Positions 23,475 to 35,656 of a stretch of DNA of 64,000 bases are shown one piece after another. The notes under the pieces are model-generated. The model searched no databases and had not been told where the DNA came from. It saw only the letters and a program-made list of their open reading frames with translations. Both the position numbers and the translations under genes were made by a program. The stretch lies in assembly GCA_037447655.1 (NCBI GenBank), contig JBBHKE010001306.1, positions 1 through 64,000 on the forward strand, written 5' to 3'. Numbering within the stretch: the first letter of the stretch is position 1; every line of letters starts with the position of its first letter. The stretch comes from Zygnema cylindricum. Lineage: Eukaryota; Streptophyta; Zygnematophyceae; Zygnematales; Zygnemataceae.

Positions 23475-24137
23475 TGCGTGGTTCACACTTGAAAAATGGG
23501 AAAACGGTATGATATGAAAACGGTACTTTTTTTTGTCCACCGTGAACTGGCACGTGACGCTAGCCTACGTCAACTAGCGTGTCGTGATACGAGCCACTTG
23601 CCCGTACGAAAAAGGAAACGCTTTGCGGGCATGATATGTACGACGCCTTCCAAAACAAATTGTACTGCCACGCAAGCGTTTGTACAGACCGCAAATAAAC
23701 CCGGAGTAACTTGTAACAAGCCCAAAAAAAAAACCACGGGCGCCCGAAAAAAAAAACTTAGTTTCAGTTCAGTTTTTAGTATAAAATAAGTATTAAGAAC
23801 GTTATTGTAAAATTAGTATTGGAACAGTTATAAGTGTGTATAATTAGTATTGGTACAGTTTTTAGTCTGTTTTATTGGTATTAGTACAATTTGTCTCTAT
23901 AATTTGAGTTACTAAAATTATTAGTAATGTATAATGAGTATTAGTATTATTATTAATCTGTATAATCGGTATTAAGACAATTATAACTCTAAACAATTAG
24001 TGTTTGTGTAATTAGTATTAGAACAGTTATTAGTTTGTATAATTAGTCTTAACAAATTTTAGTTTTTGTAATTAGCGTGAACACAGTTATTAGTCTATAT
24101 AATTAGTATTAGCGCACTTCTAATACTGCATAATTAG
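23475..24137 (+). repeat. 663-bp repeat copy A, starting GCGTGGTTCACACTTG
   Basis: Matches 32971-33633 over the same length with only a few substitutions and no net length change. It begins with the terminal sequence of the nested element at 32972-36798 and continues into an array of TAATTAGTATT units. The 97-codon open frame at 23496-23789 is carried by both copies, but at least three of the substitutions between them change the amino acid, so it is not treated as a gene. Confidence 0.85.
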
Positions 24138-24450
24138 TATAGCGACAATTTTTAGTTATGTATAATTAGTATTAGGACAATCGTTATAAAATAATTACTT
24201 CTACAATTATTCGTCCGCATAATTAGTATTAACTCGGTTTTTGTCTCTATAATTAGTATAAATAGTATAAGTACAGTTATTAATATGTAGAATATATATT
24301 AGTACAGTAATGAGTTAGTGTAATCAGTATTTGTACAATTATTAGTCTGTATAATTAGTATTAGCACATTATGAGTTCATGCAATTGGTATAAGTACATT
24401 TTGTATACTAAGTATTTTTTGAGTTATTAGTCTGTATAATTTAACTCTTC
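23780..24450 (+). repeat. degenerate ~30-40 bp minisatellite of TAATTAGTATTAG(A/T)ACAG units
   Basis: About 20 imperfect units of the form (A)TAATTAGTATTAGTACAGTT with TTAGTCTGTA spacers. It is partly contained in the 663-bp repeat. No coding capacity. Confidence 0.8.
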
Positions 24451-25217
24451 ACAGTTGTTAAAATCAATTAAATTTTCCGTGATTTATCAAAAAAATATTT
24501 TTTCCATAATTTATTTGAAGGAAAAAAAAAAAAAACCTACATTTACCTTCAAAAATACCTAAAAAACATTGAAAAAACCCTAGGAAGCCCTAAAAATCCC
24601 TGCAATAAACCCTATAAGAAACCTTTAAAACCTAAAAAACCTTAAAACATCCACTCTATATTATGTATCAAATTGGTATCATTTGTCACTCTCCTCGATA
24701 AAAGTCCCTGGAAAAAAAGAAAAAAAAAACCCTAAAAAAAAACACAAACAAACAAACAAGTACCATTAAAACCCTAAAAGAATCTACTCTAACTTATGTT
24801 CCAAATTGGTGTCAATTATTTATCCATTATTTATCAATTTTTTTTTCGAGTATTTGCCAAAATATAGGTCTTCACTAAAATTACTGTGGTTCAGGAGGGA
24901 TAAGTAGTTACTTGTTTTTTTTTTGTTTTTTCTTTGTCTTTTTCTTAAAATAATGCATTTGTTTGTATCAATTTTTAGCTTCGAGACAACATTAATTTAA
25001 AACCTTCTTCTATTATTTTTTTTCCGTACTCTCTGGACTCGTCATCGGGTTTAAGAAAGTCACTCCTCTCTCTCTCTCCCTTCCTCCCTTGCCCCCTCCC
25101 TCCCTTCTCCCCCCCCTCCCTCCCTCGTTCCCTCCCTCCCTCCCTCCCTCCATCCCTTTTTTTTCTCTCCCTCCCTCTTTTTCTCACGCTTCATATATTT
25201 CTGGTTAACTGTTGCAG
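24451..25217. other. AT-rich stretch with CCCTAAA-like motifs and a pyrimidine tract
   Basis: 24540-24790 holds many scattered CCCTAAA/CCTAAAA motifs, a degenerate telomere-like texture. 25060-25185 is a (CCCT)n polypyrimidine tract that leads to the splice acceptor at 25216-25217. Confidence 0.6.
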
Positions 25218-27239
25218 AAGCTGCCAAACTGAGAAGTCCTTGTCGAAGCAGAAAAAGACAACATTATTTTTGGAAGGATGCAAAAGTCCGATCTCCTCTT
25301 CTTCAATCCTCCCTCGATGAATACGAAAAGTTTCATCGAAATTGTCGTTTACAAGAACCGAATTTAGGAAAAGCTTTCCTCAATAATGGAACTCTTCCTT
25401 GCAAATATCTTCTCTGGATGGCTCCTTACGACGGAATGGGAAACCGTGTTTTGTCTTTTGTGTCGACTTTTCTTCTCGCTCTCACGACAAACCGGGTTCT
25501 CGTGACAGATCGTCGATGGAAATGGGAAGAATTGTTTTGTGAACCTCTCAGAAGAAGTTCTCTTTTGTTAGATATTACAATTCGAACCGATATTGTATTA
25601 AATCAAGCGACTTCTTTGAATGAAGTTAGCGATCGAGTAACGGAATCTAACGGAGAAGTATCTGATGAAGATATTCCTTATTCTATTGTTTCATATATCA
25701 CACATGAACCTGATGTGAGAGCATTTTGTCAAATGGAATTTTCTCTTTTGTCTAAACCGGAGTTATTAATAATCCACTCTAATATGTATTACGTTCCTGG
25801 GTTATATTTTACTCAAATATCGCCTCATCTTCGGGAATTGTTTCCGGATAACGACGTTTTTGTTTATCTCACTCGATATCTTTTGAATCCTCAAAACAGA
25901 ATTTGGAGAAATATTGTAAAATATTATCGATCTATTTCGGCAAATGCGACTAAAACTTTGGGACTTCAAGTTAGGACTTTTGACCATCCCTGGACACTCG
26001 ATAAAAGCGAAAGATTACTTCAGTGTACTAACAAATTCAATCTCCTTCCCTCGGTTTCCGAAAAAGGAGGAGAAGAAGAGAATGAAGAGAGAGAGAACGA
26101 GGAGAAAGAAGACGAGGAAGAGGAGGAAAAGCCGCAAAAAATTGTGTGTGTAGTGGCGTCTTTACATCAACAATTTTATGAAAATTTGGCTTTAGCTTAT
26201 GAAGATAGTAACAAAAGGGGTAAAACCGACGTTTCCGTCCATCGAGCCGGTCGAGCGGTAAGTTTCATTTTTACGAAGTTTTTTACCTTTCTTTCAATTT
26301 TAAATCTCCATTTTCTGTTTCCTTCCTTTTTTAAATATTCTGGATGAAACACTTTTTCAGGCCTCTGCCTGTAAGGAAATTTTAGCTGTGTTTGTTTTGT
26401 ATTATTGCTACTAAAATTTTTACAACCATGTTCTATTTTTTTATTTGGTTTTACAATGTTTATTATGAGGTGATAAAACTGAGTTAATTTTATTTTTCCT
26501 AAATTTTATCAATTTGAATATAACTTAAATTCAACTTAGAGATTAAAATTATTATTATTTTGTGTTTACAACAATTGTATTTTGGAACAATTATAAGTTT
26601 TACATAGACCTCAGTTTCGAAAAAAAAAAAAAAAGAGTGCATTGTTTGGGAAGAAAAAGTTACCTCTGTTCTGATAGAAAACATGAATAAATTAAACAGA
26701 GATGCAAATTATATAAAATATTCTCATGTACTTTTACCAACTTTTGTGAGTTTTCTTGCAGTTCTTGGTTCTAGACTATTAAAATAGAGTGTTCATTATT
26801 TTTGTGATTCGGAAAAAAATACTCTCTCCCTCTCCCTCCCTCCTTCTCCCTCCCTCTCCCTCCCTCCCCCCCCCAGAGTGAGCAACAATCGGAGCAAATG
26901 GCCCATAATCAAGAAGTCGTTTTGGAAATCTGGCTTTTGTCTTTTAGTGACTCATTAATTACGAGTCCCGGATCGACTTTTGGGTATATTGCGAGTGGAT
27001 TATCGGGAAAAATACCGTATTTTTTAAACGGTCTTTTTCATACGGAGGGTTTTCCGTTTAACGGAGAAGTTTGTTCAGAAAGTGTTTCCACGGAACCATG
27101 TTTCCATGCTCCTCCGTTGGACCAAAAATGTCCGTTGGATACAACGAAGGTATTGGGGAATGTTTGGGAGGTAAAACCGTTTATTCGTCAGTGTTCAGAT
27201 TTTCCGCGAGGGGTTCGATTGGTTCCCGGATCGTTTTAA
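25218..27239 (+). CDS. xyloglucan/arabinogalactan-type fucosyltransferase (GT37), 5' incomplete
   Basis: Two exons seen: 25218-26257 and 26877-27239 (stop). The first starts in phase 1, so an upstream exon with the membrane anchor is missing; the part seen is 466 aa against about 560 for Arabidopsis FUT1. GT37 hallmarks in order, numbered from the first full codon seen: DEYEKFHRNC, a Cys/aromatic CKYLLW block, GMGNR (72-76; GLGNR in FUT1), FCEP, LGLQVRTFD (the family's QVR motif), LLQCT, a VVASLHQQFYENL block, STFGY (about 379-383), and the C-terminal EPCFHAPP and RQC motifs. The enzyme would transfer L-fucose from GDP-fucose to galactosyl residues of cell-wall glycans in the Golgi. Between the QVR motif and the VVASL block lies an insert rich in Glu/Lys (about residues 280-310) encoded by a purine simple repeat. 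The acceptor of the last exon follows a (CCCTC)n tract. Confidence 0.88.
26820..26876 (+). repeat. CCCTC polypyrimidine tract at the acceptor of the last GT37 exon
   Basis: An almost pure C/T tract ends in CAG at 26874-26876, immediately before the last GT37 exon. Similar long tracts precede acceptors at 20532, 25218 and on the minus strand at 53318. Confidence 0.75.
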
Positions 27240-27778
27240 CATTTTTTGTTGGGGTTTTTTTGGGGTTTTTTTAACGTGTTTTTTTGGGATTTTTTTGGGA
27301 TTTTTTTGGGGTTTTTTTAACATTTTTTTTTTTTTGGGTTTCTTTTGGCGGTTTTCTTAATTTGGGAATGGCATTGAATGGGTATCTAATGACAGAAAAA
27401 GCCCTGATTTTTTTTTCATTTTAGTTTGTTCTTTTTTTTTTTAAAGTCGAAGAGTTTGATCTTTATGAACTTTGTCGAAGGAAAGACAGAGGAACAATCG
27501 GCAGATTTTTTTTTTTTTTCTTTTTGTTTTTTAGTATGGAATAAAAAAATTGGTAGAAATGAAAACAAAAGGATCAAAAAATATGACACACAACAAAATA
27601 CGCTTTGACCCAATTAATAAAATGAAAACAAAAAGTGAGAGAAAATGGTCTTGTAATCCCCTTTTTACTTTTTTGTTCATATTTGAAATAATCATCCTTT
27701 TTTGTATGATTTTTATTTTTTGTTTTAAATAAATTGTGTATTCTTTGTTTTTTTTTTATTTTTTTTCAGTATTATTAT
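27240..27778. other. T-rich 3' flank of the fucosyltransferase
   Basis: Long T runs and GGGTTTTTTT repeats follow the stop. No coding sequence seen; probably 3' UTR and intergenic DNA. Confidence 0.55.
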
Positions 27779-27969
<191 letters not shown>

Positions 27970-28359
27970 TTTGGAAGATACTTTTTTTTGTTTGTTTTTT
28001 TTCTCCCGTGGATCTCATTCGTTTTCTTGTTTCTGCCCTCTTTATGTCGTTTTTTTTTATATATATAGTGCGGTTTTCTTCATCCAAAATCAGTATTGAT
28101 CTAAATGATATTATAGTTCAAATTGTCCCTAACGAGGAATGTTGCAAAGCACAAAATATAGTGTAGCCGACATTAAATATGGATAAACACTAGTTTTTCA
28201 TTTAATCTATTACTGTTTTTGTAGTTATCCCGTTTCGTAGGATATGGTTTCATTCTCTAAATTAACTCTAAAAAACTGTAAATTGTGTGGTTTGGGATTG
28301 GTTATATTTAGATTTGTACTATTTGATTGTTTTTTAATCTCGAATTGAGCAGAAGCCCT

Positions 28360-28740
28360 AAAAAAAACCCTAAATAACCCTAAAAACCCTAAAAAACCAA
28401 AAAAACAAGGCCGGGTTCTGTTGCCTTTTAGGGTATTCTATTTGTGATTTAAGAGGTATTTTATTTTAGAATGCCATATTTGCTGTTTATGAGGTATTGA
28501 CCACAATTACGGCATCCCCTTTTTTATTCGATTTGTGGAAATTTATTAGTGTATCAAGAGGTTGGAAAGCAAATCCTGAGAGCATCCTATAGTGGCAGCA
28601 TAGGATTTTCTTAGGGTTTTTAATGGTTTTAAGGTTTTTCTAGGGGTTTACGGGTTTTTTAGGGTTTTTAGTGGTTTAAGGGTTTTAGGGCTTTTAGGGT
28701 TCTTTAGGGTTTTTAGGAATGTTAGGGATTTTTACCTGGT
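28360..28740. repeat. degenerate telomere-like TTTAGGG / CCCTAAA tracts
   Basis: 28360-28410 carries CCCTAAA-type units; 28600-28735 carries the opposite strand form (AGGGTTTTTAGG and similar). Both are imperfect. They flank the left arm of the palindrome that follows, and related CCCTAAAAAA motifs appear right of it at 29255-29290. Confidence 0.7.
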
Positions 28741-29255
28741 TTTGGGCAAGCGCGCCAATTTTTTTGGACTAATAATTTACACGCAATTGGCATGTTTTCA
28801 GAGAAAAACTGTTTTTCTTTTCTTGTTAGGAGTTAAGCACCACCGAAGTGGCAATACATACTAATTTGTTTTGAGACATTCATGGGTTAATCGGTGTCAG
28901 TAGTGTTGAAATAGTGTGGCTCATCAAAATAATGCATTGCCATTTATTGCTTCAATATGGGTTGGATACAGTTTGGATAGGCAAATCGGAATGTGTATCC
29001 AACCCATATAGAAGCAATAAATGGCAATGCATTATTTTGATGAGCCACACTATTTCAACACTACTGACACCGATTAACCCATGAATGTCTCAAAACAAAT
29101 TAGTGTGTATTGCCACTTCGGTGGTGCTTAACTCCTGAAAAGAAAAGAAAAACCGTTTTCTTTCGAAATCATACCAATAGCGTGTTAATTATTACTAAAC
29201 TTTAATGGTAGGCCCAAGAAAGTTTAGCGAGCTTGCCCAAAATCAGGTAAAAAAC
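28729..29255. repeat. ~530-bp fold-back palindrome with a 22-nt loop
   Basis: Inner arms 28811-28970 and 28993-29153 are near-perfect reverse complements around the loop 28971-28992. Similarity continues outward, more diverged, to about 28729 and 29255 (TTTTTACCTG and its complement near the ends). A transcript across it would form a hairpin of more than 150 bp. No open frame covers it. Confidence 0.93.
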
Positions 29256-29259
29256 CATG

Positions 29260-32035
29260 AAAAATCCCTAAAAAAACACTAAAAATTTCTTAAAAAAAGG
29301 ACACATACCTTTGGCAGTTTCACCCCAAAGCAATTCAAACAAAGCAGTGATGTTTTGATAGATGTATGCGTGACAATTGTAACACTTCTTACAGTTTTCC
29401 ATTCATTTTTTCGTATTCTATCGTCGAAAAAAGCATTGAAATCCTTCAATGAAACGCAGTGCTTCGCACTTTCTCCTTAGTATAAATAAATGATTTTTTC
29501 ATTATTTTGTACAAACCTTCGTCGTTCCAAACAAAGAAACGCTTATAAACATTGTTCGCTACCTTGCTTGTATTTCAAAAAGAAAAAGGGTTTTTTAGCA
29601 GCAAAAAATTACGCATATTGTGCGACAAAAAAAGCCCTAAAAAGCCCTTCGGATGGCGGTTGTCGAAGATGTTAAGGTCGGACCTGCAAGAATGTCCTGG
29701 TGTTTTCCTCTTTAAAACAACAAAACAAAATTTTGTGGAAGCTTAGTAATTCTCTAGTTTTAACATGGTTTGTTATATAAAAAAATTGTTAATCTTGTGA
29801 AAGGTTGTCTTCTTAAAGTGTTCAAAATTCGTATCCGTTTTTGCTACAGTTAAAGCTAAAGATAGTTGCAAGTTACCAAAATCTTCGAATATTTCAGATA
29901 GTCTAGGATATGTCGATTTCTCATTAAGATAAGATTTAAGAGTGGATTGTAAATGTTCGTTAATTTTCAACTGTTTTACAATATCTATTTCGACTATTTT
30001 AAGCAAGGCAGTTTGGTATTGGTAAGCACCCAATTTGAGGTATTGTTGGTGTTTACAACTCGTAAAAAATCTGTCTCTAATCACACTTCATTAGGAATTT
30101 CAAAAATTTGCGATATGCTTAGCACATTTGCAGTCTTGAAGTTTAAAGATTTTGCCCTATTGGTCTTAAAAATTTGAAACATGGTGTGGATCTCCGTCCG
30201 GATTGGTTAATCCTCCAAGTTTATGTTTCCAACGCCTTTAATATATTGGATCGTAATGTCATTTTTCCAGAGCTTTTGGCTCTCCCCTCCCCAATCGTTC
30301 AAATATTCCCCTTTGTGCGAGCCTTTTGGTCTCCGACTAACCAGCTCTCGTTCTCCGTTGATAGCAATTTAGCAATTTTCTTTTCCCTCTTGCTCATTAC
30401 CACGCCCTCCACTATTCCACTTTTGCTTATCTTGCCTCTTTTCTTCGGTGATAGACGATACCCATATTTTTGGCCCAATGGACAAAGTTGTGTCAAGCAA
30501 TAATTTTTCAAAGATCGTTTTCTCAAACTTAAACCTTTTTGTCTAACCACCCAGGTGTATTCTATAGACACCTTATGATATTATCCTTTTTTGTACTCCT
30601 CTTGTATCTTCATATCCCTGCTCATTCGAAGGCATTCGTGTGTTGGGTTGCCCGCTTGCTTTGGGTACTTTCGAAAACCAATTTATTGATACTCTTCTTT
30701 AGACAAATTCGACCCACGTGACCTCTTGAACTTTCTTAATCCAAACTTTTCTCTTATCTCTTTTCATTGTTGATGATCGCCTAATGGACATCTCCACACT
30801 TTGTTAGGGTGTGGGGCTTCGATCGCGAGCCTAGGCCTACAACTTCATTGAAGCATTTCTTCCCGTCTTTGTAAAAGGGTTGGGTATAATATATACGACA
30901 TGTGTGGCAGTTGCTGCCTACTTGGGGAGTTAGTGCCTTACTGCCTCCACTCGTCTCTCCTTTTTGGTTGGGTATACTCTTGTTCTTTCTTCCGTTATCC
31001 CTCATATTTCGAACGGTGTTCGGCTTTCGACAATCCATTTTGGCGACTACTTTTTTCTTTACTCGTCTTGCTTGAGCAGCTATGGTAGTTCGCTCCACCC
31101 CATTTGCGAAACTGGTTTCACACGTGCAAGAATTAATTTCTTATTACGTTGTCGCCACCGCCCCATCCGGGCTTCATGAGCCTTTCGCTCAAATGCTTCT
31201 TGTACTCGATTTATCTCTTGGGGTGGGCATGGTTCTTGAAATTCGTTGTTGTCTACACTTATTCTCTCCGCTTACGTCAACGCATCCTCAATTGACCACC
31301 GTTATCAAGTTCCGCCATGGCCTCCCTCATCCACCTTTACTTGGGTCTCTCGTTTGCTCATGCGCCATGTCCTTTAGTCCGACGATGTCGATATACTCAA
31401 ATGGTTTACCATCCCTCTTTTTTAACAAAACCACGTTATTGTTATTGTTTACATGCTATGATAGATTTGTCCTTGAAAAGTATTTGGGCAATGTTTTATT
31501 TTTAGTAAAGCCCTCTCCTTTTTTTTCCTTTTTGAACTCCTTACTTTAGTCTTGTTTTTGCTGCTATCTCTTTTTTTCCCCTATTTATCATTTCGGTTTC
31601 TTGCTCACTCATCCTCGATGTTGCATCAAGTAATACATAACATTTTTTTTAGAAAGCACGGCAAACCATTTTGGTACATGGTAACAAGAAATACAAGGCA
31701 AAGACGAAACTGAAAAACGGAATAAAACAAAAGACCTGTTACGTTGTTGTTGTTCCTTGTGACGACTGTTGAATTGGCACAAAAATATATATTTGCCTCG
31801 AAATCTCTTCACTACAAAGCACACTCAATCGCATCAGTTAGCCAGTTGGAACCCGTTTCATATTGGTGTTGGGAATGGTCCCATTGTTGAATGCTTTTAG
31901 AAAAGAAATACAATATTATTCTTACTCTTGAATATATCATGTACCAAGTACCTTTAAAGTTTTGTTTAAAATGCCACGTTATTTATTACTCAAGCAATAT
32001 CTTTCATACCAAAAATCATTTATGCAAAGCAACTA
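29260..32035. other. AT-rich DNA with decayed coding-like segments on the minus strand
   Basis: On the minus strand 30299-30571, 30781-31098 and the stretch just upstream (about 31098-31250) read as Lys/Arg-rich peptide segments (for example RRVKKKVVAKMDCRK, then CHTCR) broken by stops and shifts. 29773-30084 minus is an isolated 103-codon frame. I recognise no family. It could be a dead gene or retroelement fragment, and I do not call a gene. Confidence 0.3.
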
Positions 32036-32249
32036 CACCGCTAATCGTTATTAGTGTTAATAACACTAATTTGGTCGCGACTTTTTTTGACAAAAATCAC
32101 AAAATAGAGTGAACAACATTACTTGAGACGTGGACTGCAATCTGCCACGTCTCCTTGCACTAAATTAGTATTGTTAATTTTAATTTCGAATCAACAATAA
32201 TAAATCTTTAGCACTAATAAATATTTAACACTAATAACGATTAACGGTG
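32036..32249. mobile_element. TA-flanked CACCG MITE (214 bp)
   Basis: Ends CACCGCTAATCGTTATTAG and CTAATAACGATTAACGGTG between TA dinucleotides. Confidence 0.85.
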
Positions 32250-32818
32250 TAGTATCCACAACAACCTAATCCAACCGTCCCAAAAAACTTACTAACTTCT
32301 TTACACAACAATACAATGTTTTTGTAACTTTAATTTTTCAAATGGTCCAAAAGTAGCCACGTTATTTGGAATTGACTTAGAAGCAACAACACATATATAA
32401 ACCACACGCTAATAACTGTTTTTCTTTGATGGCGATTCACACTACTGAGAAACCTTCGGTCGCATATCGGATGGGTGGACGATACCCGAGAAGTCGATGG
32501 ACAGTCTTGCGATACGATGTGGCGATACAAAATTTTAACTTTTGTGTACGGATTTGTTACGGTCGAACCCGCATAATACCAATTTATGCCTCCCTTTGAA
32601 AACTTGATTGATAACATGAAAGGTTTGTCGCTGATCTTATGATTGGTGTTACGTGTGCTTATTTTTTTCCTCCTCTCTGATTGGTTCTTTCAACATCTGG
32701 TGGTGACAAATAATTTTAATCCCGCGTGTCAAGAAGGCGCCGGATTCGTCCGTCTAATTGCAGATGGTGATTTTTAATTTCAGCAGTGCTTGCACGTGGA
32801 CGAGAAGAAGGCTCGCTA
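32250..32818. other. stretch without a supported gene
   Basis: A 95-codon minus frame at 32330-32617 has no features of a known family. Nothing else seen. Confidence 0.45.
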
Positions 32819-32970
32819 CACCGCGAATCGTTATTAGTGTCAAAGTCACTAATTTGGGTTTTAAATTTTTTTATTTTTTTTTTCAAATAGGATACATGAT
32901 TTTAATTTTTCCTTGACGTTAATTAAGGTACCGTACAAAATAAAGTAAAGCCCGAAAGTACAATAAAATA

Positions 32971-33633
32971 TGCGTGGTTCACACTTGAAAAATGGGAAAA
33001 CGGTATGGTATGAAAACGGTACTTTTTTTTGTCCGCCGTGAACTGGCACGTGACGCTAGCCTACGTCAACTAGCGTGTCGTGATACGAGCCACTTGCCCG
33101 TACGAAAAAGGAAACGCTTTGCGGGCATGATATGTACGACGCCTTCCAAAACAAATTGTACTGCCACGCAAGCGTTTGTACAGACCGCAAATAAACCCGG
33201 AGTAACTTGTAACAAGCCCAAAAAAAAAACCACGGGCGCCCGAAAAAAAAAACTTAGTTGCAGTTCAGTTTTTAGTATAAAATAAGTATTAAGAACGTTA
33301 TTGTAAAATTAGTATTGGAACAGTTATAAGTGTGTATAATTAGTATTGGTACAGTTTTTAGTCTGTTTTATTGGTATTAGTACATTTTGTCTCTATAATT
33401 TGAGTTACTAAAATTATTAGTAATGTATAATGAGTATTAGTATTATTATTAATCTGTATAATCGGTATTAAGACAATTATAACTCTAAACAATTAGTGTT
33501 TGTGTAATTAGTATTAGAACAGTTATTAGTTTGTATAATTAGTCTTAACAAATTTTAGTTTTTGTAATTAGCGTGAACACAGTTATTAGTCTATATAATT
33601 AGTATTAGCGCACTTCTAATACTGCATAATTAG
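32971..33633 (+). repeat. 663-bp repeat copy B, ends at an assembly gap
   Basis: Same as 23475-24137 with a few substitutions. The match stops exactly at the N run (33634-33643), so its true end is unknown. Confidence 0.85.
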
Positions 33634-33763
33634 NNNNNNNNNNAAATCAGCTTCCGATTGGCGGTCTCAAATTGAAAATCCGACAAGTGTGTACGGAGAA
33701 AATATGTTTTAAGTGGCGAAAAAAATGTTTACTCTAATTACGATTCGCGGTGTAGTGTGATTA

Positions 33764-33918
33764 CCGCTAATTGGGAATTTGGGAATTTTCAAGGAAATCA
33801 GTCACTCTAATAGTCTAATTTGATTTTTAGGGTTTTTTAAATCACTCTATTTAAGAATTAGGGTAAAGATTTAGGGGCGCCAAATTAGTGTGGTTAACGC
33901 TAATAGCGATCCGCGGTG
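33764..33918. mobile_element. short TA-flanked MITE (155 bp)
   Basis: CCGCTAATTGGGAATTT start and CGATCCGCGGTG end between TA; sister of 27-180. Confidence 0.65.
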
Positions 33919-34405
33919 TACAGTGATGTTGCAGCTTCGCATCCTTCTCAAATACGGAAAAAAATACGGTTCTACCTGGCGAACGATTTTTTCTGCGTCG
34001 TTTAGTTTGTACTTTCTAATTTTCAACACGAAAGTGTTTTTTTACACTTTTTCTTTGTAACCAGAATCCTATTTGCTTGTCCTATAATGTTACTTATCAT
34101 GTCATGGACTTTTTAAACAAGATGATTCTCTAATTAAGGCCTCTATTCCATTAGGCGGTCCCAGTAAACATGCGGAGACGTTTATTTGTAGAGTTTAGTG
34201 GCGGGGCATTCCATTGTGTCGGGCCAGTTAACAACCTTTCGCAATTATGACTGGTGCCACGTAAGTTATAATCCAGATTTTGAGAATCTGTAAATATTCT
34301 TCAAACGGAAAATCTGAACGTAGAAATATCTGTACCAGCGGAAGGTACAGTAGTTAAAGATTCGTACGAAAAGGTTGCGGCCACATTTTAATTTTGAAAA
34401 TGTAA
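33919..34405. other. stretch with a partial Harbinger-like end
   Basis: 34145-34370 is an inverted, diverged partial copy of 2300-2545. Nothing else seen. Confidence 0.5.
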
Positions 34406-35367
34406 GGGTATGTCCCCATGTGCATAAGTAAGGGTTAGAGGCGGTACGTCTACAATGTCACGGTAAGGCATGCGACGTCACAAGCAGTTCCAAAAAATAA
34501 CGTGCGACCACAGAGTGTAAACGTTGACAACCGTCACAGGTATCGTTGACGTATACAATCGTCACAAGCGTAAGTTACGATTTCGTCCTTACAAACATAG
34601 GGACACTTGAAAACCGGGTCCGGCGGATCCGCGCGAAAATACAAAGTAAGTTCGCTAAGTTACAAGTACATGGGGACATACCCTAAGGACGGAATTGTAA
34701 CTTACGCTTGTGACGATTGTATACCTCGACAATACCTTTGACTGTTGTCAACATCTACAATCTGTGGTCGCACGTTATTTTTCGGAACTGCTTGTGACGT
34801 CGCATGATTTACCGTGACATTTTAGACGTACCGCCTTTCAGCCTGTGTCGTTTCACGGTTGAAGACGAGGCGCTTTGCCTTTGTGTCTTCTATCCAGTGA
34901 CGTGAAATGGCATCGGAATTTGAAGACCCCTGCAAAAAAGAAATCCGTACTGGACTAAAACGGACAAAACCAAACATATTGTGTACTTTTCTTTGTCTTA
35001 TTCGAACGCAAGAGAACAAAACATAGCATTTTGTACTTTTATTTGTCCTTGGAAATCCTTTTAAAAATTTCAAAAATTACGGCACGTGCAAATATACGTT
35101 CCTATTTGTTTATGGAAAATACCTAGTTTTAAAACACATCGCGCATGTGTTTTAAACGTAAGGTTGAAGATGACGTTTTTTGTCGTGGAAGTGGGTCAAA
35201 AAACACAAGACGATAAATTTTCATACATCTTAAATTTGAGGATGACGCAAATTGTACTCTACAAATTTGCGATTCCTTCGTACGGTTGCAACTTAGGCAG
35301 TACGACGCTAAGTTTTACGGGAAAACGACAGAAAAAAACCCTTACTTATGCACATGGGGACATACCC
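34406..35367. mobile_element. two Harbinger-like copies fused in inverted orientation
   Basis: 34406-34683 is a 278-bp internally deleted copy (ends GGGTATGTCCCCATGT, TAA on both sides). Directly after it 34684-35367 is a longer copy in opposite orientation lacking its outer end at the junction and ending CACATGGGGACATACCC. Confidence 0.75.
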
Positions 35368-35656
35368 TTAGTCGTTTAAGCCTTACATTGAACTTATACG
35401 CAAATTGAAACGAAACCTCTTTAAACTGAAGTATTGTAAGTATTGTACGGAAATATTAAAACGCACGAAACGAAATTTTGCTGTCAATGTAAGAATGTTG
35501 ATTCGTAGGTAGTGTGGCTCGATTTCGTCGAGCGTGACGACGCACATTTTTTTCATTCAATTTCAATATATATTTTTACGCCGGTTCTTTTTATTATAGT
35601 GTACAAAGTTCATTTCATTTCGTGCGTTTTAATATTTACGAACAAAACTCACAGTA

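Noticed and set aside
23496-23789. 97-codon frame present in both 663-bp repeat copies
   Set aside because: At least three of the few differences between the copies change the amino acid, and there is no known domain, so there is no sign of selection on a protein.
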